Shown: positions 32,915-42,623, numbered from the stretch's first letter. The stretch is 64,000 nt of DNA from an uncultured Collinsella sp. (GCA_958353395.1 CATWSG010000004.1:73146-137145); one strand, 5' to 3'. The notes: generated by a model from the letters alone, not told the origin. Made by a program: numbers and translations.

Positions 32915-35665
32915 TTAGGCGGGACGCTTGGCCTCGAGCTTGGCCTGGGCGGCAGCCAAGCGCGCGAGGGGCACGCGGTAGGGCGAGCAGGACACGTAGT
33001 CCACGTCGGCCACGTTAAACAGGCCCTTGATGGACTTGGGGTCGCCGCCGTGCTCACCGCACACGCCAAAGTGCATGTCGGGGTTGGTGGCACGGCCCTT
33101 CTCGACGGCCATGCGCACCAGCTCGAGTACTGCCGTATCGATGGTCTCGAAGGGGTTGTCCTTCAGAATCTTCTTATGCATGTACAGCGGGATGAACTTA
33201 GCCTCGGCGTCGTCACGCGAGAAACCGAAGGTCGTCTGGGTGAGGTCGTTGGTGCCAAAGCAGAAGAAGTCGGCATGGTGGGCGATCTCGTCAGCGACCA
33301 TGCAGGCGCGCGGCAGCTCGAGCATCGTGCCCACGGGAATATTGAGCTCGACGCCTTCTTCGACGGAAACCTCGGCGATCACGCGCTCGATGACCTCGCG
33401 GGTCTGGACGTGCTCGGCCGTGATGGAGACGAGCGGAACCATGATCTCGGGACGCGGGTCGACGCCCTCCTTGATAAGGCAGGCAGCAGCCGTGGCGACG
33501 GCGCGAACCTGCATGAGCGGCAGATCGCTAAAGACGACGGATAGGCGCACGCCGCGCAGGCCGAGCATCGGGTTGGACTCGACCATGCCGTCGATGCGAC
33601 GCAGGCGGGCGCGCAGGGCGGCAAGCTCTTCCTCGCTGGCGCCAGCGGCCTCCTTCTTGGTGATGGCAACCTCGAACTCGCGAGGATTATCCAGGAACTC
33701 ATGAAGCGGCGGATCGAGCAGACGAACGACCACATCGCGACCGGACATGGTCTTGAACATGGCCAGGAAGTCCTCCGTCTGAACCTTGAGCAGATCGGCG
33801 AGGGCCCGCTGCTTCACGGCCTCATCGTCGGACAGTATAAAGCTCTGGATGATGTTCTTACGGTCGCCCAGGAACATGTGCTCGGTGCGGCACAGGCCAA
33901 TAGCCTCGGCGCCAAACTCGAGTGCGAGCTCGGCATCCTCAGGGTTGTCGGCGTTGACGCGCACATGGTTGGCGTGGCCACAGGTCTCGTCCAGGCGAAT
34001 CTCGTCGGCCCAGGACAGGATGGTGTCCAGATCGCCAGTGAGCTCGGCGGAGACCAGGTCGACGGGACCGTCGACGACGATGCCCTGGGTGCCGTCGATG
34101 GAGATGATGTCGCCCTCGTGCAGCACGCGGTCGCTGCCCTCGATGCGCACGACCTTCTCGGCGGCATCGATGTGGAAGCGCTCAACGCCGCAGACGCAGG
34201 GCGTACCCATACCGCGGGCGATAACAGCGGCATGGCTCGTCTTGCCACCGTGGCTGGTCAGGATGCCCTCGGCGGCGACCATGCCCTTCAAGTCGTCGGG
34301 GTTGGTCTCCCAACGGACCAAGATAACCTTATGACCCTCGTTTGCGCGCGCGACGGCGTCATCGCTCGAGAACACGACCTCGCCCACGGCGGCGCCGGGG
34401 CTGGCGTTCAGACCGCTGGCCAGCGCCTCGTACCTCTTGGAAGCGTCAAACTGCGGGTGCAGGAGCTGGTCGAGTTGCGCGGGATCGATACGGCTCACGG
34501 CCTCTTCGCGGGTGATCAGGCCTTCCTCGACCATTTCGATGGCGATGCGCAGGGCGGCGGTGGCAGTGCGTTTACCCACGCGTGTCTGGAGCATCCAGAG
34601 CTTGCCCTGCTCGATGGTGAACTCGATATCGCACATATCGCGGTAATGGTCCTCGAGCGTCAGGAACACGCGCTCGAGCTCCTCACCTGCAGACTCGAGG
34701 CCCGGGGTGGCCTTGAGGTCGGCGATGGGCTCGGTGTTGCGGATACCGGCGACGACGTCCTCGCCCTGGGCGTTGACCAAAAAGTCACCGTAGAACTCCT
34801 TGGTGCCGTCGGCCGGATTACGCGTAAAGGCGACGCCCGTCGCAGAGGTCTCGCCCTTGTTGCCAAAGGCCATGGCCTGTACGTTGACGGCGGTGCCGAG
34901 GTCGTCGGAAATGCCATGCTGCTTGCGGTAGATGCAGGCACGCTCGTTCATCCAGCTGCCAAAGACGGCCTGGATTGCAAGGCGTAGCTGAAGCTCCGGG
35001 TCGTGCGGGAAAACGGGCTTGCCGTCAGCGACCTCGAGCTCGGGATACAGGGAGGCATCGACGTTCTCGGAGAAGATGCCCTTAAAGGTCTCGACGAGTT
35101 CCTGCAGGTCCTCGGCCGAAAGCTCGGAATCGACGCGAACACCAGCGACCAGGCGTGCCCGGGTCAGGGCGTTCTCGAACAGGTCGGCGTCAACGCCCAT
35201 GACGACATTGGAAAACATCTGGATAAAGCGGCGGTAGCTATCCCAAGCAAAACGCGGGTTCTGCGTCTGCGCGATGAGGCCCTGGACGGAATCGTCATTG
35301 AGGCCCAAGTTGAGGACCGTGTCCATCATACCGGGCATGGAGAACGGAGCGCCCGAGCGAACCGACACGAGCAGCGGATCGGAGGCGTCGCCGAGCTTCT
35401 TGCCGCAGCGGGCCTCGAGGTCCGCCTCGGCAGCAACGATCTCATCGAGTGCGCCCCCGGGCCACACGTTGCCGGCACCGGAGTACTCGACGCAAGTCTG
35501 GCAGGTAATGGTAAAGCCACCGGGAACCGGCAGGCCGATGCGGCTCATCTCGGCAAGGTTTGCGCCCTTGCCGCCAAGCACGAAGTTCATGGACTTGTCG
35601 CCCTCAGTGACACAGGTGCCCTGGGCGTCGGTTCCAAAACGGTAAACCCTCTTGCAATCGCTCAC
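32915..35665 (-). CDS. ppdK: Pyruvate phosphate dikinase
   Basis: Interconverts pyruvate, ATP and phosphate with PEP, AMP and pyrophosphate; in anaerobes it can run glycolytically. 916 residues. N-terminal ATP-grasp region starting GGKGANLAEMSRIGLPVPGGF; central phosphohistidine domain with GGKTSHAAVIARGMG (His478, and Thr476, the residue modified by the regulator in known systems); C-terminal PEP/pyruvate barrel ending with GVCGEHGGDP. GTG at 35665 (MSDCKRVYRF) chosen because AAGGGGAAG lies 8 bases upstream. The regulator gene lies just upstream on the same strand. Confidence 0.96.
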   Translation of the reverse strand: MSDCKRVYRFGTDAQGTCVTEGDKSMNFVLGGKGANLAEMSRIGLPVPGGFTITCQTCVEYSGAGNVWPGGALDEIVAAEADLEARCGKKLGDASDPLLVSVRSGAPFSMPGMMDTVLNLGLNDDSVQGLIAQTQNPRFAWDSYRRFIQMFSNVVMGVDADLFENALTRARLVAGVRVDSELSAEDLQELVETFKGIFSENVDASLYPELEVADGKPVFPHDPELQLRLAIQAVFGSWMNERACIYRKQHGISDDLGTAVNVQAMAFGNKGETSATGVAFTRNPADGTKEFYGDFLVNAQGEDVVAGIRNTEPIADLKATPGLESAGEELERVFLTLEDHYRDMCDIEFTIEQGKLWMLQTRVGKRTATAALRIAIEMVEEGLITREEAVSRIDPAQLDQLLHPQFDASKRYEALASGLNASPGAAVGEVVFSSDDAVARANEGHKVILVRWETNPDDLKGMVAAEGILTSHGGKTSHAAVIARGMGTPCVCGVERFHIDAAEKVVRIEGSDRVLHEGDIISIDGTQGIVVDGPVDLVSAELTGDLDTILSWADEIRLDETCGHANHVRVNADNPEDAELALEFGAEAIGLCRTEHMFLGDRKNIIQSFILSDDEAVKQRALADLLKVQTEDFLAMFKTMSGRDVVVRLLDPPLHEFLDNPREFEVAITKKEAAGASEEELAALRARLRRIDGMVESNPMLGLRGVRLSVVFSDLPLMQVRAVATAAACLIKEGVDPRPEIMVPLVSITAEHVQTREVIERVIAEVSVEEGVELNIPVGTMLELPRACMVADEIAHHADFFCFGTNDLTQTTFGFSRDDAEAKFIPLYMHKKILKDNPFETIDTAVLELVRMAVEKGRATNPDMHFGVCGEHGGDPKSIKGLFNVADVDYVSCSPYRVPLARLAAAQAKLEAKRPA

Positions 35666-35962
35666 GATACTTCCCCTTCCATGCACTTACGCGCACGACC
35701 GTGGTAACGAATCGACCCACCGGATGCGGGCCGTGAGGGAACTATACGGCGCGTTTTGGGCAGGCTTGAGCAGAGGGTGCGCGGTTTGGTAAACGTGCTA
35801 AAACTGGCGGTAAACGGTAGATAAAGGTGGTTACCTTATGAAGATACCACTGCAAGGAAAATGCAGGTCAGATGCAAGTTTCTTGCTAAATCGCTTTATC
35901 ATTATCGTGCATTATTTTGAGGTAGTCTATTTAGGACGGGGCTTTTTAACTACTCCAATGAG
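35666..35962. other. Regulatory gap between the PPDK regulator gene and ppdK
   Basis: About 300 AT-richer bases with no gene. A minus-strand TATAGT (35741-35746) is the best -10 for ppdK but has no good -35. A dyad GTGGT...ACCAC (35827-35850) lies about 80 bases further upstream. Independent control of ppdK is likely. Confidence 0.5.
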
Positions 35963-36838
35963 CTAACTTTGTTGGGCTCGACGGGCGGCGCGGCGGGCGC
36001 GGGCTTCTTGGATTTCCTCCAAGTGGCTAATGATCTCGGCAGCGCTTTCCTCGATGGCCTTGCCGTCGGTACGCACCACAAAGCAGCCTAGGCGCTTCAT
36101 GAGAGCACGAGCTTCCTCGAGCTCGCTGCGCACGCTCTCGGGCTCGGCATAGGAGCCGGCAACGGCACGGGCGTAGTCATCGCCCAAGCGGCTATCGCGA
36201 ATCTCGGAAATAACGTCGACGGTCGAAATCAGGCCAAACAAACGCATCGGGTCGACCTCGTAAATTGACTTGGGCGGCTCCATGCCATGGGCCAACGGAA
36301 CATTGGCAACCTTGTAACCTTGAAAGGCCAAAAACATCGACAGCGGCGTCTTGGACGTGCGCGATACGCCCAGCAGCACGATATCGGCTCCCGAAAGGTC
36401 GTCGCAGCCGCGTCCATCATCGTGCTCAACGAAATATTCCATGGCCTCGATACGATGGAAATAGCGGTCATCGGTCCTGTGAATCACGCCCGCAACGCCT
36501 TTGGGCGGCACACCGATGAGCGACGACAGCACGGCGAGCGTCGGGCCGATCAGGTCGACCGAGCGAATATGCAGCATGCCCAGGTAATCGAGCACACGAG
36601 CACGTAGCGCCGGGTCGACAATGGTATGGAACACGGCGATATCGCGATGGTCGGCATCGACGCGCGGCCCCACAAATGACTTGACCTGCTCCACAGAAGT
36701 CACCTTAGGCAGGCGCAAAACACAAAAAGCCCCTTCATCAAATTGCCCGGACGCCGCAAGCACCACCTCACAAGCGGTATCACCGAGCGAGTCGGAGATA
36801 ACGATAACGGTGGGACGAGCGGTGACCGGGCAATCCAT
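35963..36838 (-). CDS. PPDK regulatory kinase/phosphotransferase (DUF299 family)
   Basis: Bifunctional enzyme that inactivates PPDK by ADP-dependent Thr phosphorylation and reactivates it by phosphate-dependent removal (known for the family). 291 residues. N-terminal VIVISDSLGDTACEV; P-loop-like LLGVSRTSKTPLSMFLA near 151-167; KVANVPLAHGMEPP after it. Basic Ala/Arg-rich tail of about 12 residues. Follows glyS by 34 bases and lies upstream of its probable target ppdK; glyQS-regulator linkage is known in Firmicutes. AAAGGAG precedes ATG. The PEP synthase regulator is a close relative, but ppdK next door decides. Confidence 0.93.
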   Translation of the reverse strand: MDCPVTARPTVIVISDSLGDTACEVVLAASGQFDEGAFCVLRLPKVTSVEQVKSFVGPRVDADHRDIAVFHTIVDPALRARVLDYLGMLHIRSVDLIGPTLAVLSSLIGVPPKGVAGVIHRTDDRYFHRIEAMEYFVEHDDGRGCDDLSGADIVLLGVSRTSKTPLSMFLAFQGYKVANVPLAHGMEPPKSIYEVDPMRLFGLISTVDVISEIRDSRLGDDYARAVAGSYAEPESVRSELEEARALMKRLGCFVVRTDGKAIEESAAEIISHLEEIQEARARRAARRAQQS

Positions 36839-36872
36839 GCGGGGCTCCTTTTGCGCTTACGCGCAGGCTGGC

Positions 36873-38969
36873 TTACTTTTTGCGGGCAAGCTCACCGATG
36901 TTGGCAATGCCGGAGAAAACGGCCTCGAAGCGGTTGAGCAGCTTAAGGCGATTATCGCGGAGCTGCTCGTCCTTGTCCATGACCATAACCTCATCGAAGA
37001 AGCGGTCGATGGGGGCGCGCAGGGCGGCAAGGGCCGCAAATGCGGCCGGGTAATCCTCGGCAGCAAGGGCGGCGTCGACAGCGGTCTGAGCAGCCTCGGA
37101 GGCATCGGCAAGCGCGAGCTCGACCTCGCCCATCAGGGCGCGGTCGTACTCCGCGCCCAGCTCGGGCTTGGAGATATGCGCGGCACGGGCATAGGCCGTC
37201 GCCAGGTTGTCAAAGGTCTCGGCGTCGTTCTTGCGAGCCTCGTCGAGGGCGGCGCAGCGGGCGAAGAAGACGGACGGGGCGATGATGTGCACCGCAGAGA
37301 CGGCGGCAACGGTATCGGCCGGGATCTTCTCGTCGCGGGCCATGCTCACCAGGCGGCCATGGAAGAAGTCGCGAACCTGCTGGGCGACTTCGGCGGCGTC
37401 AAACTCAATGCCCTGCTCACTATAGAGCTCGAGCGCAAAGTCGATGAGCGACGTGGGGTCGATCGGCAGGCGGTCGCGCAGGATGTTGATGATGCCGATA
37501 GCGGCACGACGCAGCGCATAGGGGTCGGAGGAGCCGGTCGGGGGCTCGCCGATGGCAAAGATACCGGCAATGGTATCGAGCTTGTCAGCACAGGCCACGA
37601 TGCAGCCAGCGGTGCCCTCGGGCAGATCATCGCCGGCAAAGCGGGGACGATAATGATCGCGGATAGCATGGGCGACCTCGTCGTTCTCCCCCATCGCGAT
37701 GGCGTAGTAACCGCCCATCACGCCCTGCTGGCTCGTGAACTCGACGACGGCGTTAGACACCAGGTCGGCCTTGCACAGGTGAGCGGCGCGAGCCGCATCG
37801 GCGGCCAGATGGGCACCCAGGTGAGCCTCGCGGGCGATGGCGAGCGCGAGCTGCTCAATACGCTCGGACTTGGCGAGCACGCTACCGAGCTTCTCCTGGA
37901 AGGCGACCTTGGCCAGACGCTCGCGGAACTCGTCAAGGGAGATCTTCAGGTCCTCCTCATAGAAGAACTTGGCGTCGTCCAGACGGGCGCGCACGACGCG
38001 CTCGTTGCCGTCGATCACGCGCTCGGCATTCTCGGGCTTGCTGTTGGAGACGACTACGAACTCACGCGTGAGCTTGCCCTCGCCGTCATAAATCGGGAAG
38101 TAGCGCTGGTTGGTGAGCATGGACTCGCAGATAATCTCGTGCGGGACCTTGAGGAACTCCTCATCGAAGGTACCGACAAGCACCGTCGGCCACTCGCAGA
38201 GGTTAATGACCTCCTCAAAGACCTTCTTAGGCGTGTCGACATGGCAGCCGGGGCGCGCAGCCTCGACCTCGGCGATACCGGCAAGGATGGCCTCGCGACG
38301 ACGCTCGGCAGAGAGCACGCCGGCGTCCTCGAGCACCTGCTCGTAGACGGCGGGGCTGGCGACCACATGGTCACCGGGGCCCAGAACGCGATGTCCACGC
38401 GTGGTATTGCCACTCGTCACATCGGCAAACGACACGGGCACGACGTCCTCACCCAAAAGGCAGCAGATCCAACGGACCGGACGAACAAACGTAGCGTGCT
38501 CGTGGCCCCAGCGCTGGCTGCGGTAGTTGGGCCACTGCAAGCCGGCGATGGTCTTCTCGCATAGAGCGGTCAGAATCGGCGTAGCCGGTGCGGAGGGAAT
38601 GTTCTTCTCGGCAAAGACGTACTCACGACCGTCAGTGTCCTCGCGACGGACCAGGTCCTCGGCAGCCACACCGCACTTGCGGGCAAAGCCCTGGGCGGCC
38701 TTGGTGGCGTTACCGTCAGCGTCGAAGGCAATGTTGGCCGCGGGGCCACGCTTGACCTCGTGAACCTCATCGGTCGCGGTGGCGACATTAGCCACGAGCG
38801 CGGCAAGACGACGCGGGCTCGAGATCACGCGGACCTCGCCGTGAGCCAGACCGGCCTCGTCGAGACCCTTGGCGATCATGGTGCCAAGCTGCTTGACGGC
38901 ATTGTTCAGCGGTGCGGAGGGCATTTCCTCCGTACCGATCTCAAACAGGAAATCCTTAGCGTCTGCCAT
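36873..38969 (-). CDS. glyS: Glycyl-tRNA synthetase beta subunit
   Basis: Beta subunit of the alpha2-beta2 glycyl-tRNA synthetase; binds tRNA-Gly. 698 residues. N-terminal FLFEIGTEEMPSAPLNNAVKQL, HD-like central region with ADLVSNAVVEFTSQQGVMGGYYA, and a C-terminal DALR-like anticodon domain (FFDEVMVMDKDEQLRDNRLKLL). Starts 3 bases after glyQ. Confidence 0.97.
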   Translation of the reverse strand: MADAKDFLFEIGTEEMPSAPLNNAVKQLGTMIAKGLDEAGLAHGEVRVISSPRRLAALVANVATATDEVHEVKRGPAANIAFDADGNATKAAQGFARKCGVAAEDLVRREDTDGREYVFAEKNIPSAPATPILTALCEKTIAGLQWPNYRSQRWGHEHATFVRPVRWICCLLGEDVVPVSFADVTSGNTTRGHRVLGPGDHVVASPAVYEQVLEDAGVLSAERRREAILAGIAEVEAARPGCHVDTPKKVFEEVINLCEWPTVLVGTFDEEFLKVPHEIICESMLTNQRYFPIYDGEGKLTREFVVVSNSKPENAERVIDGNERVVRARLDDAKFFYEEDLKISLDEFRERLAKVAFQEKLGSVLAKSERIEQLALAIAREAHLGAHLAADAARAAHLCKADLVSNAVVEFTSQQGVMGGYYAIAMGENDEVAHAIRDHYRPRFAGDDLPEGTAGCIVACADKLDTIAGIFAIGEPPTGSSDPYALRRAAIGIINILRDRLPIDPTSLIDFALELYSEQGIEFDAAEVAQQVRDFFHGRLVSMARDEKIPADTVAAVSAVHIIAPSVFFARCAALDEARKNDAETFDNLATAYARAAHISKPELGAEYDRALMGEVELALADASEAAQTAVDAALAAEDYPAAFAALAALRAPIDRFFDEVMVMDKDEQLRDNRLKLLNRFEAVFSGIANIGELARKK

Positions 38970-38972
38970 GGC

Positions 38973-39884
38973 TTACGCCACCTCGCCTTCCTGGTCGGCA
39001 TTCTCGTTGACTCCGGCGACCTCGGCCATGTAGGCCTCGCAGCACGCCTTGGCGACGGCGCGGACGCGCAGGATGTAGTTGGCACGCTCGACCGCGGACA
39101 GGGCGCCGCGGGCATCGAGCAGGTTGAAAGCGTGGCTGCACTTCATGACGCAGTCATATGCCGGCAGCGGCAGCTTGCGCTCCAGGCAGGAATGGCACTC
39201 GGCCTCGTAGTCATCAAACTTCTGACGCATCATCTCGACGTTTGCGACCTCAAAGTTATAGGCACTGAACTCGCGCTCGTTCTCGAGGAACACGTCGCCA
39301 TAGGTCATGGGCGTGCCGTCGGGCAGGTAGCTCCACACCAGGTCGTAGACCGAGTTAACGCCCTGGGCGTACATGGCGATACGCTCCAGGCCGTAGGTGA
39401 TCTCGACGGGCACGGGGTCGACCTCGATGCCGCCCACCTGCTGGAAGTACGTAAACTGCGTGACCTCCATGCCATTGAGCCAGACCTCCCAGCCAAGGCC
39501 CCAGGCGCCGAGCGTCGGGCTCTCCCAGTCGTCCTCGACAAAGCGGACGTCATGGTCGTTGGGGTCCAGACCGATAGCGGCAAGAGACCCCAGGTAGAGC
39601 TCCTGGGCGTTAACCGGAGAAGGCTTGATGAGCACCTGGAACTGATAGTAATGCTGCATGCGGTTGGGGTTCTCACCGTAGCGGCCGTCGGCGGGACGGC
39701 GGCAGGGCTGCGCATAGCAGGTGCGCCACTCGGCGGGACCGAGCGAGCGCAGCGTGGTCGCGGTATGGAAGGTACCGGCACCGACCTCGGAGTCATAGGG
39801 CTGCATAATGACGCAGCCCTGCTCGCCCCAGTACTGCTGGAGGCGCAGGATGATGTCTTGGAAGGAAAGCGATGAAGCGTTCAT
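38973..39884 (-). CDS. glyQ: Glycyl-tRNA synthetase alpha subunit
   Basis: Catalytic class II subunit making glycyl-adenylate. 303 residues with FQDIILRLQQYWGEQGCVIMQPYDSEVGAGTFHTATTLRSLG (split family block, 8-49) and the GWEVWLNGMEVTQFTYFQQ segment. A TATAGT (39931-39936, minus) about 50 bases upstream is a possible -10. No T-box was found. Confidence 0.97.
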   Translation of the reverse strand: MNASSLSFQDIILRLQQYWGEQGCVIMQPYDSEVGAGTFHTATTLRSLGPAEWRTCYAQPCRRPADGRYGENPNRMQHYYQFQVLIKPSPVNAQELYLGSLAAIGLDPNDHDVRFVEDDWESPTLGAWGLGWEVWLNGMEVTQFTYFQQVGGIEVDPVPVEITYGLERIAMYAQGVNSVYDLVWSYLPDGTPMTYGDVFLENEREFSAYNFEVANVEMMRQKFDDYEAECHSCLERKLPLPAYDCVMKCSHAFNLLDARGALSAVERANYILRVRAVAKACCEAYMAEVAGVNENADQEGEVA

Positions 39885-39943
39885 GCCTCTAATATCCCCT
39901 CGTCGAAACGATTACACGGTTAGGTACTGTACTATAGCGGTTT

Positions 39944-40507
39944 TTAGTCGATAGCGCCGATGCGGTTGAGCGGCCAGTAGCGCACAAGCGCCACAGCGAT
40001 CAAATCAGAGCGATCGACGGGACCAAAGTAGCGTGAGTCGGCAGAGTTTTCGCGGTTGTCGCCCATCACCCACACGCACCCGTCGGGAACGGTGTAGGGA
40101 TAGCTTACCTGAGCGCCGGGCGCTTGGACTGAAAGTGGCCAGCTCATGCCCGTCGTATAGTCCTCGTCGAGCGCCTGGCCGTCAACAACCACCTTGCCAT
40201 CCTGCAGGTCGACCGTCTGGCCGGCCGTGGCAATAACACGCTTGACAAGAACATCATGCTCGGAGGTGCCATCGGGGTTGTGAAACACCACGATATCGCC
40301 CTGCTTGACGGGCTGACCGAGCTCGAGGCTCACCTTTTGTGCCAGGATCTGGTCGCCAATCTCGATCGTGGACTCCATGGAGCCGGTGGGCACCACAAAG
40401 GGCTCGACCACAAACGAGCGAATCAAGAAGGTGGCGACCAATGCGATCGCGATGACCGCGATCCACTCAAAAGCGCCCCTCAACGCGGAATGCTGCGATG
40501 GAACCAT
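39944..40507 (-). CDS. lepB: Type I signal peptidase
   Basis: Cleaves Sec and Tat signal peptides outside the membrane. 187 residues, one membrane anchor about 14-32. Ser43 in PTGSMES and Lys89 in VLVKRVIA form the catalytic dyad; MGDNRENSADSRYFGPV is the C-terminal family box. ATG at 40507 has GGAG 5 bases upstream, within the end of trmD. Last gene of the rpsP unit. Confidence 0.95.
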   Translation of the reverse strand: MVPSQHSALRGAFEWIAVIAIALVATFLIRSFVVEPFVVPTGSMESTIEIGDQILAQKVSLELGQPVKQGDIVVFHNPDGTSEHDVLVKRVIATAGQTVDLQDGKVVVDGQALDEDYTTGMSWPLSVQAPGAQVSYPYTVPDGCVWVMGDNRENSADSRYFGPVDRSDLIAVALVRYWPLNRIGAID

Positions 40508-40509
40508 TC

Positions 40510-41268
40510 TCACTCCTCGCTCTGCGAATACGAAGCGTCCAAAATCTCCTGCGCGTACGCACGCTCCTGGGGCGTAAGGCGCGCCGTCTCGATCAGATCG
40601 GGACGCCAGCGGCAGGTGCGCTCGATGGCGTTCTTGCGACGCCAGGCATCGACCTTGGCGTGATCGCCACTCACGAGCACCGGCGGCACGCCCTCGCCGT
40701 TGAACTCGGCGGGACGGGTGTACTGCGCGTACTCGAGCAGGCCTCCGTCCTCGGCGGTCGAGAAGGACTCGTCCACATTGCTCATCTCGTCGCCCAGGGC
40801 GCCGGGAATCAGGCGTACGACGGCATCGGCAACGACCATAGCGGGAAGTTCGCCACCCGTAAGCACGTAGTCGCCGATCGACAGACGCTCATCGGCATAC
40901 GCATACGCACGCTCGTCGACACCCTCGTAGCGACTGCACACAAACAACAGGCGCTCACTTTTGAGCAGGCGCTCGGCCACATGCTGCGTAAAGGGCTCGC
41001 CACAGGGGGTAAAGAACACCACAGTGGGCTTGGGACCCTCTGCGCTAATGGCCTCGATGGCCTCTGCGATAGGCTCGACCTTCATGAGCATGCCCTGCCC
41101 GCCGCCGTACGGCTCGTCATCGACGGTACGATGGCGGTCGTGCGTCCAGTCGCGCAGGTTATACGCCTTAAAATCAAAAAGGCCGGCCTTGCGGGCGCGG
41201 CCCAAAATCGACGTGGACATGACGGGCTCAAACATCTCGGGAAAGACCGAAAGGGTCTCAATCAGCAT
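40510..41268 (-). CDS. trmD: tRNA (guanine-37-N1) methyltransferase
   Basis: SAM-dependent trefoil-knot enzyme making m1G37, which prevents frameshifting. 252 residues. N-terminal IETLSVFPEMFEPVMSTSILGRA, DEPYGGGQGMLM, and the knot segment YADERLSIGDYVLTGGELPAMV. AGGGAGG before ATG. Order rpsP-khpA-rimM-trmD is classical. Confidence 0.97.
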   Translation of the reverse strand: MLIETLSVFPEMFEPVMSTSILGRARKAGLFDFKAYNLRDWTHDRHRTVDDEPYGGGQGMLMKVEPIAEAIEAISAEGPKPTVVFFTPCGEPFTQHVAERLLKSERLLFVCSRYEGVDERAYAYADERLSIGDYVLTGGELPAMVVADAVVRLIPGALGDEMSNVDESFSTAEDGGLLEYAQYTRPAEFNGEGVPPVLVSGDHAKVDAWRRKNAIERTCRWRPDLIETARLTPQERAYAQEILDASYSQSEE

Positions 41269-41278
41269 GTTGTCCTCC

Positions 41279-41800
41279 CTACTTGTCCATATCGATCAGG
41301 CCGTCCATCACGTGGACGGAAATTGTTCCTGCATCGGGAAGATCGAGCACGACCTGCTCGATCACGGGAATCAGTACCTCGCCGTACCGATCACCCTCGA
41401 CAACCCAAACATCGTTAGCGGGCGTCGACATGATCTCGACGATCGTGCCGAGCGAGCCGAAGCGCTCGTCGACCACCTCGCGACCCATCAGGTCGGTATA
41501 GGCAGCGTCGAGCGAATCGAGCTCAAAATCGTCACGATTTGCCAGCACGTAGCATCCCGTGATGCCCTCGGCGGCCGTCAAGTCGTCAATGCCCTCAAAC
41601 GAGACCAGATCGCCATCGCCCGTATCGGTGACGGACACGACCGTGCAAAAGCGGTCGCGCTTGAGCGCCGGCGGCGTCAGGGCGACGCGCATACCAGGCT
41701 CTAATACAGAAGGAAGCCCCCGCAGCGGCTGCGCGAGGACCTCCCCCTTCCTTCCGTGCGGCTTGACCACACGGGCGATGTTTTTGTACTGGGACCTCAA
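41279..41800 (-). CDS. rimM: Ribosome maturation factor RimM
   Basis: Helps 30S assembly near the S19 site. 173 residues. N-terminal barrel with IARVVKPHGRKGEVLAQPL and a C-terminal PRC-like domain with TDLMGREVVDERFGSLGTI and VPVIEQVV-type strands. The start must be the TTG at 41800; the next GTG would remove the first strand. The ribosome-binding site is poor, so coupling to khpA is likely. Confidence 0.95.
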   Translation of the reverse strand: MRSQYKNIARVVKPHGRKGEVLAQPLRGLPSVLEPGMRVALTPPALKRDRFCTVVSVTDTGDGDLVSFEGIDDLTAAEGITGCYVLANRDDFELDSLDAAYTDLMGREVVDERFGSLGTIVEIMSTPANDVWVVEGDRYGEVLIPVIEQVVLDLPDAGTISVHVMDGLIDMDK

Positions 41801-41804
41801 GGTC

Positions 41805-42089
41805 CTAGCCCAGAACCTCTACCTCGACAGCAGTGTCGAGGCGAGCGGCCAGTGCACGGGCGAGCGTGCGAATGGCCTTGATGGTACGGCCACGACGGCC
41901 GATGACCTTAGCGACGTCATCCTCGGCGACCGAAACCTCAATCGTAGAGGCGTCGTCACCATCGATGACCTCAAGGCTCACGGAATCCGGGTCGTCGACG
42001 ATCTGAACAACGAGATATTCGACGAGATCGGCGATGCGATCTGAGAGCATTGCCTCACCCTCGAGCTGTGCAGCGTCAACCTCAGGCAC
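41805..42089 (-). CDS. khpA: KH-domain RNA-binding protein KhpA
   Basis: Small single KH-domain protein; in several Gram-positives it works with KhpB in cell division and RNA control. 94 residues, longer than the usual 75-80 because of a 16-residue N-terminal extension. GxxG loop in VIGRRGRTIKAIRTLARAL near 63-81. GTG start with GAGGAG 6 bases upstream. Between rpsP and rimM as usual. Confidence 0.93.
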   Translation of the reverse strand: MPEVDAAQLEGEAMLSDRIADLVEYLVVQIVDDPDSVSLEVIDGDDASTIEVSVAEDDVAKVIGRRGRTIKAIRTLARALAARLDTAVEVEVLG

Positions 42090-42092
42090 GAT

Positions 42093-42434
42093 TTACTCCT
42101 CGGCGCCCTCAGCGGCCTCAGCGGCAGCCTTAGCGGCCTCGGCCTCTTTGGCGAGCTGCTTCTTGGACTTCTTGACGACGGTCTCGGTCTTCTCGCCCTC
42201 GTTGGCGGCCTTGACCAGAGCGGCGACGGCGTCGGTGAGCTGAGCGCCCTTGGACTGCCAGTCGGCGATCTTCTCGAGGTCGAGGTTGATGGTCTTGGGG
42301 GCGGTCATCGGGTTGTAGCGGCCAACCTCCTCGATGATACGACCGTCACGCGGGGCGCGGGAATCGGCGACGACGACACGGTAGTACGGACGCTTCTTAG
42401 CGCCGTGACGAGCAAGGCGAATCTTGACTGCCAA
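42093..42434 (-). CDS. rpsP: 30S ribosomal protein S16
   Basis: Small-subunit assembly protein. 113 residues. Starts AVKIRLARHGAKKRPYYRVV after a TTG with GGAGGA 7 bases upstream. Family core up to about 80, then an Ala/Glu/Lys-rich tail of about 35 residues, a common extension in actinobacteria. First gene of rpsP-khpA-rimM-trmD-lepB. Confidence 0.97.
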   Translation of the reverse strand: MAVKIRLARHGAKKRPYYRVVVADSRAPRDGRIIEEVGRYNPMTAPKTINLDLEKIADWQSKGAQLTDAVAALVKAANEGEKTETVVKKSKKQLAKEAEAAKAAAEAAEGAEE

Positions 42435-42452
42435 AGGAAACTCCTCCAACCA

Positions 42453-42467
42453 AGCAGCTTTAGGCTG
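42453..42467 (-). promoter_or_regulatory. rpsP leader hairpin
   Basis: GCAGC-CTAAA-GCTGC just before the rpsP ribosome-binding site, in a leader of about 50 bases. Possible translation control; weak evidence. Confidence 0.35.
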
Positions 42468-42490
42468 CAACTACAAACAAACAGTTGAAC

Positions 42491-42519
42491 ATAATACGCC
42501 ATCGACGCGGGCAGGTGAA
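42491..42519 (-). promoter_or_regulatory. rpsP promoter
   Basis: TTCACC (42514-42519), 17-base spacer, TATTAT (42491-42496) on the minus strand. A second candidate further upstream is TTGCAA, 16 bases, TAAGAT (about 42560-42590). Confidence 0.6.
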
Positions 42520-42623
42520 GTCCGTGAGACCAACTTCTTCGGTGTAGTCGAGGGCAAATCCATATCTTAGACAAGAATTCGGGATTTGCAAGCACATACA
42601 CGCACCCCACATGAGCTGCGCGG

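Noticed and set aside
36621..38564. 647-codon open frame opposite glyS and the PPDK regulator gene
   Set aside because: Spans two convincing minus-strand genes; composition is typical of an antisense shadow.
39885..39943. T-box riboswitch before glyQ
   Set aside because: The gap is too short and no T-box sequence or specifier stem is present.
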